Shown: in pieces, positions 56,267-64,000 of the stretch | Layout: every line of letters begins with the position of its first letter | How positions within the stretch are numbered: position 1 is the stretch's first letter | From: Branchinecta lynchi | Taxonomy: Eukaryota > Arthropoda > Branchiopoda > Anostraca > Branchinectidae | Direction of reading: 5' to 3' | Length of the DNA stretch: 64,000 bases | Assembly (NCBI GenBank): GCA_023053575.1 | Contig: JAKZAP010000019.1 | Location: 1,612,001-1,676,000, forward strand | Notes under the pieces: generated by a model | Told to the model about the DNA's origin: nothing | Seen by the model: the letters and a program-made list of their open reading frames with translations, nothing else | Databases searched by the model: none | Program-made: the position numbers and the translations under genes

Positions 56267-57390
56267 GTGGTGAATCTTCGATCATTCACAGGATTTTTCA
56301 CTTATGAAATGCACTTTTGAAAAAGATCCATCGTTCACGGATCTTTTTAACGGGCATTCCGAAACACCTCACAAATTAACAGTATTTCTGTGTCTTGTTA
56401 TTGAATTGTAGATGTTATAATTGTTGATATTATTTAGTTTTTAGCTTGATGTTAACTTGACCAAATTATGATGTTTACTTATAGATGCTTGATTAGTTGA
56501 CATGTTACGTATGACGAAAGGTTTTACTTAGAGTTATATTGAGAGACACATGTACATTGACCAAATGAATGACACTAGTTATAGTTGTTTTTAATTGTTG
56601 AGTTACATGATGAGGATGTACATGACGAAAAATTTCAATGTTCGGCTTCATCCGCGAGGGAACTTTTGAAAACAGAACTGAACTGAACTGAAATGCCTTA
56701 CCGCACGCTGGCATTAAAGTGGATGTCTACACAGGACCTACTGCCAATTCCGATAAGTTTGTCTGAAGTTGTTTTTTTTTGTCTTAGTCATGTCAGGACA
56801 CAGTGTAGTGTGGTAGTTCTCTCTCTTCTGTTTGGAAATTGTCACTTTGGATTCGGGTACTAATGATAGCTACGCGACCTTGGTATGTAGTTTAAAGCGA
56901 GGAAAAGACACTAAAAGCACAACTCTTACTAGAAATGATCTTTTCAAGAGGAAGTGGCTCAGACATACCGTTTTTCGATAATGCTATTACGCTACTTTCC
57001 CCATACTAGCGATGTTCTTGTTAGCGCTTGTCGACTCAAGCCAGCCCGCTCTCAGACGCCGCGGCTGGACGCAAAATATTTGAAAGCTGAACGTGCCGTG
57101 GCCAACTCCAATACAGTAAATAGAGCTGATGGTCTACCATGTCTTTCAAAATGAAAACAACACTCTGAAGCTTCTTATGTCGTTTTGTGTAAAAGATTTG
57201 TCGGTGGACCTTGAAGCCTGCTGCAAGTTTGCGTTGCCTGACTGAGAAAACTCGGCTCGGCCGAAAGCGCTACAAATTCGTTGGTACAAACGAAACAATG
57301 GCGGAGGGCGGGATTTTCAGAAGCTTTAGGGAGGACATGAAAGGCAGAATAAGCAAAAGGGTTCATTTAAAGCAAAAATAAAAGCTGTAC
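56267..57390. other. MCM6 intron, nothing recognised
   Basis: No exon, terminal repeats or RNA gene seen. CGCGGCTGGACGCAAAATATTTGAAAGCTGAACGTG (57059) is shared with 55803 (GCGGCGGCTGGACGCAAAATGC), a short dispersed word also partly present at 55185. Confidence 0.4.
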
Positions 57391-57655
57391 CTTAAACTGT
57401 TGCTCCACGTCTTTATGCTCTGTTCCACAGTCGTTGCAAGTAAAAGTTCCAGCGATCAACTCCGGGTGGACAGGGTGGGTTCTCACCACTTGACCTGAGA
57501 TTCGAATTAGAGTTCCCACCCTAGCCATCGTCAGATCACGGACTTTGATTGCTGAAGGAACGCCAATAAAAGCCAAGTAATATTCCTTATTGACCTTAAC
57601 TTCGGCCTGGTCGCGAACGAAGATGCGAACAGCCTCACACAGGTACGGAAAAACC
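57391..57655 (-). CDS. mcm6: MCM6 exon, N-terminal domain with first zinc cysteines
   Basis: The exon is 265 bp. One base completes an Arg codon, then 88 codons, phase 0 end. The acceptor is tttttctctcag|GG and the donor TTTAAG|GTACAG. It reads VFPYLCEAVRIFVRDQAEVK, VNKEYYLAFIGVPSAIKVRD, LTMARVGTLIRISGQVVRTH, PVHPELIAGTFTCNDCGTEH, KDVEQQFK. Matches MCM6 (VYPYLCRALKTFVKDR ... RVVRTHPVHPEL ... DVEQQFK). GTLIRISGQVVRTHPVHPEL is the OB-fold core, and CNDC gives the first two zinc ligands. Confidence 0.97.
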
Positions 57656-57668
57656 CTGAGAGAAAAAA

Positions 57669-60600
57669 AACTACTGAACTGAGAAGCCAAATTTTTTGTG
57701 TGTCATTTAGTTGAATACACCGAATTATTTGGATTCTGCAAAGGGATTTTTTTTTTTTCCACTATCTATTCTAATTATGACGTTCAGAATATCTGAAGCC
57801 GTCCCCAAAACGAAAATTCTACTATGATCCGGGAAATTTTAATGTCAACAAAAACGCGGCTTTTCAGTGAGCAGTGGTTAGATTGATGAAGGGCTACGAG
57901 AAAACAAGAGCTACGAGCTCATATGGCACTTGTTACGAGTAGGTGGTACAAGACAGTAAAAGAGAACTTCACAAAACACCCCACCATCCAAAAATGCGGT
58001 TCGGACCTAAAATTAGGATATCTAGTTCCCAATATCGCATCCAATCGATCGCCAACCTTCCAAGTTTCAACCCAAGAAATCCACTCGCTATGTCCCTAGA
58101 CGTGCCCAAGATTTCCGATACCCCCTTCCAAATCCCCATATACCGCGGCCGAGCCTGGTCTGGCTCGGTCTTTCGATCGGACCACCGATCTTTCACTCGA
58201 ATCTGAGCATTTTTTGGGAGACTTCAGGGAAATCTCCTCCCCCTCCCACCGCCATCGTGGTTGGGTTCGGTTCGAACCTTAAAATATGGCATCTAGGGCA
58301 TATGATCTCTGTATCTTCCAAGTTTCATTCAAATTACTACACTTCTTTGACCCTTATATGAGCCACACAATTTCCGAGACTCCCCTTCCAACACCGCCCA
58401 CCGTGGCTTAATATGACTCGGAAACATAAATGTCGCATCTCCGACTTATCCTCTTCCCGTCCATCAAGTTTGACTGCCCATGATGGTTGGATCGGGGAAA
58501 CGACTATTCTCAAGTCCTTCTGTTCGGGTCCTGATACGTCTTCCACGTTTTATCGTCCTAGAAATAAGGAGATTCCGAACTTGCGGGATCGCCAAAATCA
58601 TCCCCCCCCCCCCAACTTCCCCACAGTGTTCGAATGTGGTCCGGTTATGTTAATGATGTATCTAGGGCCTGCGCTGGTTCTTCCCACCAAGTTTCATCTG
58701 ATCCCTCCACTCTAAGCGTTTCTCAAGATTTCCGGTTCCACCCTCCGACCCCCACCAGAGTAATCGGATCCGATCCGGATTTAAATTTGGTCGTCTGAGA
58801 CGCGGCGTCTCTCCAAATATCAAGTTTCATTAAGATCTGATCACCCTCTGGAAAGTTATAAATACCTCAAGATTCCGTATTCCCCCCTCCTCCACTCCTC
58901 CCCGGACCTGACATGGAACATCAGAAAAAAAGCTCTTTCCACTTGCCAAATTTCATTGAAATCCAATCACCCGTTAAAAACTGCCCGTGAAACTAGATTG
59001 CGGATTCCCAATCCCTCCACTTCTGCCGCGATGGTCGGATCGAGGAAACGACTATTCTCAAGTTAATAGATAGATTTCTATTCGGGTCTCCGACATCCCT
59101 ACCAAGTTTCATCGTCCTAGCACATCAGGAAGTACCGAACTCACACGCTTACTGGAAATCCACCCCCCCCCCCCCTCCCAACTACCCCACAGTGCCTGAA
59201 TCCCGTCCTATTATGTCAATGACGTATCTAGAATTTGTACTTGTTCTTCCCACCAAGTTTCATCGAGATCCCTCCACTCTAAGTGTTTCCAAAGATTTCC
59301 AGTCCCCCTCCAACTCCCCCCAATATCACCGGATCCGGTCCGGATTTAAAGTGCACCAATTTAAATCTGTTTCTGAGAAATGAGGTCTTTCTATTTATCA
59401 AGTTTCATTAAGATCCGATCCCCCGTTCGCAAGTTTAAAATACCTCACTTTCCAGTCCCCCCTCCCCCCAAAGATGGTCGGTTCGGGGAAACGACAATTC
59501 TCAATTCAACCTATTCGGGTCCCTTACACGCCTGCCAAGTTTCATCGTCCTAGCACATCAATAAGTACCGAACTCGCGGGACCACTTATAGAAATTTGGA
59601 CCCCCCCCCCCCCCTCCAACTCCCCCACAGCCAACGGATCCGGTCCGGTTATTTCAAACACGTATCTAGGACTTGTGCTTGTTCTTGCTAGCAAGTTTCA
59701 TCCCGATCTCTCCACTCTAAGCGTTTTCCAAGATTTCCGGTTCCCCCCTCCAACTCCCCCCATTGTCACCGGATCCGGTACCGAAATCACGGGATAACTA
59801 GAAACTCGACCCCTCCCCCCCACAACACCCCTAAAGTGAGCGAATCCGGTTCGGTTATGTCAACCACGTAGCTAGGACTTGTGCTTGTTCTTTCCACCAA
59901 GTTTCATCCCTATCTCTCCACTCCAAGCGTTTTTTAAGATTTCCGTTTTCCCCCTCCGACTCCCCCCAATGTCACCGGATCCGGTCCGGATTTAAACTGG
60001 GATGTCTGAGGCATGAGGTATTGTTATGTATCAAGTTTCATCGAGATCCGAGCACCCGTTCGGAAGTTCAAAATACTTAATTTTTCCGGATTCCTTCTCC
60101 CTCTAGCCCCCCCCCCGATGGTCCGATGGAGGAAACGACCATTCTCAAGTCAATCTGTTCGGGTCCCTGACATGCCTGCCAATTTTCATCGTCCAGGCAC
60201 ATCAGGAAGTACCGAAATCGCGGGATCACTAGAAACTCGACCCCCCCCCCCCCAACACCCCTAAGTGAGCGGATTCGGTTCGGTTATGTCAACCACGGAG
60301 CTAGGACTTGTGCTTGTTCTTTCCACCAAGTTTCATCCCTATCTCTCCACTCTAAGCGTTTTCTAAGATTTCCGGTTTGCCCTCCAACTCCCCCCAACGT
60401 CACCGGATCCGTTCTGGATTTAAAATGGGACGTCCGAGACACGAGGTCCTTCCATAAATAAAGTTTCATTAAGATTTGACCACCGGTTCGTCAGTTAAAA
60501 ACATCTCATTCTACCTATTTTTTCGGATTCCCCCTCCCTCCACTCCCCCCCAGATGGTCGGGTCAGGGAAGCGACTATTTATAATTTAATCTGGTCCCGT

Positions 60601-60955
60601 CCCCGATATGCCTGACAAGTTTCACCGTCCTAGCTTATCTGGATGTGCCCGAACTAGCAAAACCGGGAAAGACAGACCGACCGACCGCCTGACGGACAGA
60701 AATTCCGATCGCTATATGGCATAAAAAAACTCATAAATCTTTCTCGTAAGGTATACAACAAGAATACAAGCGCATAGCGGTACAACAAATCACACGGAAA
60801 TTCCACTATTTGAAAATCGAATGTTCGTGAATAGCAGTACAACGAAGTAACGCATTTTCAGCGAGTCTTCAAGCCAAGTTTACTGAATAACTGACGGGTA
60901 GTTGGATTGTCCTATCCCAGTCCTTTTCAGTTAAACTTTACGGGCGTATAAGTCC
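57669..60955. mobile_element. MITE-7 copy split by a family P element
   Basis: 57669-57904 (CTGAACTGAGAAGCCAAATTTTTTGTG, ATGACGTTCAGAATATCTGAAGCCGTCC, GCGGCTTTTCAGTG) and 60723-60955 (CATAAATCTTTCTCGTAAGGTATACAACAAG ... CCTTTTCAGTTAAACTTTACGGG) are the two halves of a MITE-7. The order matches 2750-3199. The left end starts about 14 bp from the MCM6 exon acceptor at 57656. Confidence 0.7.
57905..60722 (+). mobile_element. Family P element, long copy (2.8 kb)
   Basis: Starts CAAGAGCTACGAGCTCATATGGCACTTG. The interior is a long series of diverged units of 280-330 bp, each with CCACCAAGTTTCATC..., CCACTCTAAGCGTTTCCCAAGATTTCCGG, CACCGGATCCGG and AAGATCCGATCACCCGTTC. It ends GACCGACCGCCTGACGGACAG, CCGATCGCTATATGGCAT, A-run. 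The 3' hairpin is deleted down to ATATGGCAT. Many C10-C14 runs. Proline-rich frames at 58413-60264 are repeat translations. Confidence 0.8.
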
Positions 60956-61930
60956 ATTCTACTCCCCTAGTTTCTCCATTGACTTTTACTCCCTAAGCCT
61001 CCAATTTCTTGATTATTGTATATATTTGGCCACAAGTGACCCTTTCGAACACCATGGACTCCAGGTACCTCCTTCTAGCTTAGCTTAACACGAGTTCGAC
61101 GAGAATTCGCAACGAAGCGGATCGAATAGAGGAGAGGGGATGACCTGAGTAGTGGAAAAAGAATCAGTAGCCTATCTAAAATCTTGATCTACGGATTGTC
61201 TTGATTCCTCTGGTGTGATAAAGGTGGGAATCGCAGAAGCCTCTGTCTTTGCAGCACCACACCATCTAGCCAGGTATTCTGCAGCTTGGACCAGAGGCGA
61301 TACTAGCCGAAATGGTTGGGGGGGGGGGGCAAGCTATTTACCGACTGGCTGGTCATTTTTACCTACTATTCCGACTGGTATTCTGCAGCTTCGACAAGAG
61401 GCGATACTAGCCGAAATGCTTGGGGGGGGGGGCAAGGTATTTACCGACTGGCTGGTCATTTTTACCGACTAGCCTCCTAGACTTTTGATTTAGTTAAATT
61501 GTTTCAGGTTTGTCAAGGTTCAAGCTTATTTTCAAGTTCTGTTTCTTAACAGAATAAAGACATGTAGAGCAAAGTTGGCAGAGAGGGCTCGAGACTAAAT
61601 GGCAGACATTAAACATACTATGGGCTACAATTACATCCAAATGCAACAATCATAAATTAAGCATAATCCATTCAGTGTCTAGACTCAAACCACCAAACTG
61701 GGTTGGGATTTACCTCGGCAAAGCACAACTTTTTCTTTATTTTCTATTTTATTTTTTTTCCCTTGGTCCGGTGTGTAATTTCCCATTTTGTGTGAAAGAG
61801 AAGAGTTCAACCGTCTACTGTCAATGTATTGCAATGCAGAAAAAAATGAAGGTTAATACACTCAAAGCGTAAGAGCCGTGAGGTTCTTCCTTAAATTACA
61901 TTATCTGCGTACCACAGAATTTCCAGGAGC
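60956..61930. repeat. Intron with a ~105 bp direct repeat and G-runs
   Basis: GGTATTCTGCAGCTT...AGAGGCGATACTAGCCGAAATG-TTGGGGGG...GCAAG-TATTTACCGACTGGCTGGTCATTTTTACC occurs twice in tandem (61275 and 61378). A distant relative is beside the G-run at 13077. The rest up to 61930 is unremarkable intron; the frame at 61675-61872 has no known content. Confidence 0.55.
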
Positions 61931-61934
61931 ACCT

Positions 61935-62400
61935 TTAAACTTCCTTGCTGTGGATGGATCCGGCCGGACCTGTACATGGAGCATCTAGACTAGGACATGT
62001 GCTCTTCCAACTACTAAGTTTCATCCGGACCAGATGACTCATTCGAGATTGCATGCAACCAAATTTCTGGGATCCCACAGACACCCCTACACACAGACAG
62101 TGCCAGGGTATACAAATGGTACATTTAGGGCTTCTAGCCGTCTTGCCGGCCAAGTTCTGTCACGATCGCTCAACTCTAAGCGTGCCACAAGATTTCCAGA
62201 ACCCCTCTTCTACCTCCCGCCGCTACCTACCGCTTCTACCTCCCGCCGGTTAAACTACCTCCCACCGGTAAATTGGATATCTAGGGTACATTCTCTTGCC
62301 AACTATCAAGTTTCATCCAAATCGGATCAATCGTTTGAGAGTTATGCATGCATTACCTTGCGGGGATTCCTCCAGCCCTCATTTCCCCTTACATAGTAAA
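61935..62400 (+). repeat. Family P-like unit, diverged
   Basis: Contains AACTACTAAGTTTCATCCGGACC, GCGTGCCACAAGATTTCCAGAACCCC and ATCAAGTTTCATCCAAATCGGATCAATCGTTTGAGAGTTATGC: the family P unit order with strong divergence. TTTCTGGGATCCCA at 62072 also recalls family G. No terminal hairpin found. Confidence 0.45.
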
Positions 62401-62620
62401 ATCCAAGGCCGCAAGTGCCGCCAACAAAGTTGTTACGGGAAAAAGCTGTATAGGCTGTATGCTGTTCCTGGTGTATTCCACAGTATGGGCTTGAATAAAT
62501 ACAGAAATTCTCTACTTGCTAAGAATTTCATAAAAGTTAGAGAACATCACTTTTATGAGTAACAAAAGTATGATATTTATCAAGACTGATTAGAATGACT
62601 AAACAAAAATGGAGCCTCAC

Positions 62621-62764
62621 CTGTAGTATTCCTCTGTGATGATGTTCGCAAGGTTAGTATTGAACTTGTCAACATCCGGGAAGCTGACTGTAAGGGTATT
62701 TCTTTCAGGTTTGGCCAAGTCCTTTGCATCTTCAAGATATTTGGGCTCTCCACCAGAGTGAAAA
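62621..62764 (-). CDS. mcm6: MCM6 exon 2 (N-terminal helical domain)
   Basis: The exon is 144 bp. One base completes a split codon, then 47 codons plus AG of an Arg codon. The acceptor is tttgttatag|T and the donor TACTACAG|GTGAGG. It reads FHSGGEPKYLEDAKDLAKPE, RNTLTVSFPDVDKFNTNLAN, IITEEYY-R. Matches MCM6 residues from about 40 (...[42 protein letters not shown]). PERNTL-VSF is the clearest shared block. The ATG just upstream at 62817 is intronic. The exon with the true start is beyond position 64000. Confidence 0.94.
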
Positions 62765-62998
62765 CTATAACAAATAAAAGCTTGCTTTATTCTATATAAC
62801 ATCCTTTGCAATACCATACAAATTCTTTATGGTATTGGTCACGGTACAAGTCCCTTGTGTAAAGTGCCATCTATATTATTAATTTCCGTGACATGGGGAT
62901 GTGAACTGGTTAGATGAATTTGCCTTCAGGCGGGATCACTGTTCCTATACCAGCTTCTACCAGACTATTGTAGTGGTTTGCCAACTCTGTTCACAAGC

Positions 62999-63070
62999 CC
63001 CTCGGTAGCTGAGTTGGTAGAGCGTCTGTCTTGTAAACAGAGGGCCTGGGTTCAAATCCCGGCTGAGGAG
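62999..63070 (+). tRNA. tRNA-Thr (UGU anticodon), probable
   Basis: A cloverleaf can be drawn: acceptor CCCTCGG / CTGAGGA; D arm GCTG-AGTTGGTA-GAGC; anticodon arm TCTGT-CTTGTAA-ACAGA with TGT at 63032-63034; 4-base variable loop; T arm CTGGG-TTCAAAT-CCCGG. A-box (TAGCTGAGTTGGTAGAGCG) and B-box (GGTTCAAATCC) are good, and a TTTTT terminator follows at 63074. There are two blemishes: the first acceptor pair is C-A and one D-stem pair is G-G. No intron. It may be a functional gene or a recent tRNA-derived copy. It lies on the plus strand, antisense to MCM6 intron 1. Confidence 0.7.
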
Positions 63071-63379
63071 CATTTTTGTCTATCAGTTCACTACTTATAT
63101 AATCCTTGCTTCTTTCCAACATAATTCAAGTCAAATGCCAAAGAATCTACCAGGACTGCCATAAACATTCCAGTGGTCTGCAAACAATTCTGAGAAGGAA
63201 CTAAACTGAATGGAGTTAGTAGTTACAGGAGTAAAGAAACTGGCACAAAATGCAGCTTGGTCACCTGAAAAAGCAGCTGATCTCCCACCCGTGTGAACTA
63301 ATTTTCCAGGAAAAAAAAAATAAGATGTGGTTTCAACATGTCTCTCACTCAATTTACGTCATCTCCTTTCATACAATCG

Positions 63380-63692
63380 ACGTTACTCTGCTAGTCAAAT
63401 CTATTTTGAAAATGAAACCGAATCTTTTGATGTTATGAGACGGAAAGCGATAGTTGGTTTTGTTGCAAGGTTAAAAGTTTCTGAAAATCCACTTTTAAGG
63501 GCAATTTGTGAGAACACAGGCTGCCGTTCTGGTCATTTCTACCGCCTTTTCCGTTGACTGTGCTATTGGCCTAAGCCAACGAATGGATGAAATGATTGTA
63601 TATATTTAATAAGGAATAGTCCTGTTTTAGTGTAATTTTAATATGTGATGTGTAATATCACAAATTAAATAAATTGATTGATTGATTGATTA
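63380..63692 (+). mobile_element. LINE 3' remnant with TGAT tail, second copy
   Basis: The frame 63327-63557 has SQIYFENETESFDVMRRKAI and KVSENPLLRAICENTG, then the same 3' UTR as 4168-4460 (GATTGTATATATTTAATAAGGAATAGTCC) and ATTGATTGATTGATTGATT. About 85% similar to the first copy. It gives the ORF end of this 5'-truncated retrotransposon family. Confidence 0.6.
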
Positions 63693-64000
63693 AATCTTGG
63701 CTTGAAAACCCTTCTACCATCCCTAAATAGATAGCTAGAAGGCCCATCCATGAATGACTTGTACTTTGACCCTCACCACCCTTAAATAGAGAGGTCAGGG
63801 CCCAACCCCGAATGACCTGTACTTTGACCCAAATAAGCCTCACATCAAGGTCAAACAAGACCGTGTACCTAAGCCCCTAAGGAGGTGTCAATCCAAGAGA
63901 CATACATTCAGGCAGGTACACATTAACAGAGTCATGGGTTTCCCGTCGCTACTTTTGGGGTCCTTAGAACTTGATTTGATGTATGCCCTCACATGGGTAG
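63693..64000. repeat. Direct repeat of ~70 bp, otherwise intron
   Basis: CCCTAAATAGATAGCTAGAAGGCCCATCCATGAATGACTTGTACTTTGACCC recurs as CCTTAAATAGAGAGGTCAGGGCCCAACCCCGAATGACCTGTACTTTGACCC, then CACATCAAGGTC. It recalls the family G module (CCCTAAATGTAGGGCTACAAAGCCCATC, at 23830) in diverged form. No MCM6 first exon is visible. Confidence 0.4.

Noticed and set aside
63131..63352. Candidate for the missing MCM6 first exon
   Set aside because: The minus-strand frame (MSERHVETTSYFFF...) has no similarity to the MCM6 N-terminus and lacks a donor in the right phase.

Overview
The window is eukaryotic, AT-leaning and dominated by transposable elements, with two conserved animal genes, both on the minus strand and both cut into short exons by long repeat-filled introns. 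GT-AG introns, very small exons, a UTR-type intron, LINE 3' ends and many MITE-like elements point to an invertebrate metazoan. The repeat style would suit a marine invertebrate, but the sequence alone does not let me name a phylum. Most open reading frames longer than 60 codons here are chance frames inside repeats. The real coding exons were found by protein similarity and splice-site phase, and three of them (MCM6 exons at 50870-51018, 28439-28576 and 26651-26803) have no ATG-initiated frame. || Left part (1 to about 15.4 kb): the 5' half of an HSPA5/BiP/GRP78 gene, the ER-lumenal Hsp70 chaperone. Five coding exons are visible (12835-12950, 5956-6187, 5380-5584, 3971-4137, 1784-1966), giving about 301 residues from the signal peptide into the nucleotide-binding domain. 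The gene runs off the left edge. A probable 5' UTR intron (12988-15220) and an upstream perfect ER-stress element, CCAAT-N9-CCACG (15370-15388, minus strand), fit the known unfolded-protein-response control of BiP. || Middle (about 15.5-24.1 kb): an intergenic repeat cluster. It holds a fold-back MITE, a 1.7 kb hAT-type element with a near-perfect 8 bp target duplication, degenerate tandem repeats, and a TTA-flanked MITE split by a later insertion of another element. || Right part (24.2 kb to the edge): most of an MCM6 gene, a subunit of the MCM2-7 replicative helicase. Eleven exons are placed with consistent phases, covering the N-terminal domain, zinc-binding cysteines, Walker A, Walker B, sensor 1, arginine finger and sensor 2, plus the last exon with its stop and poly(A) signal. 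The first exon lies beyond the right edge. The exons for the C-terminal linker and most of the winged-helix domain are missing and probably fall in or around a 100-N assembly gap (25936-26035) that sits in a tandem duplication. || Repeats: two element families (called G and P here) share one plan. They have a CAAGA end, a subterminal palindrome or inverted repeat, internal tandem arrays, a CCAAGTTTCATC-type module with a GACG/GACC microsatellite, and a far end bordered by an A-run. Empty-site comparisons inside this window define their boundaries. Other families are MITEs 1-7, several LINE 3' remnants (one with a recognisable reverse transcriptase), a tyrosine-recombinase fragment, a 307/179 bp composite satellite that stops 20 bp from an MCM6 splice donor, and one probable tRNA-Thr(UGU).
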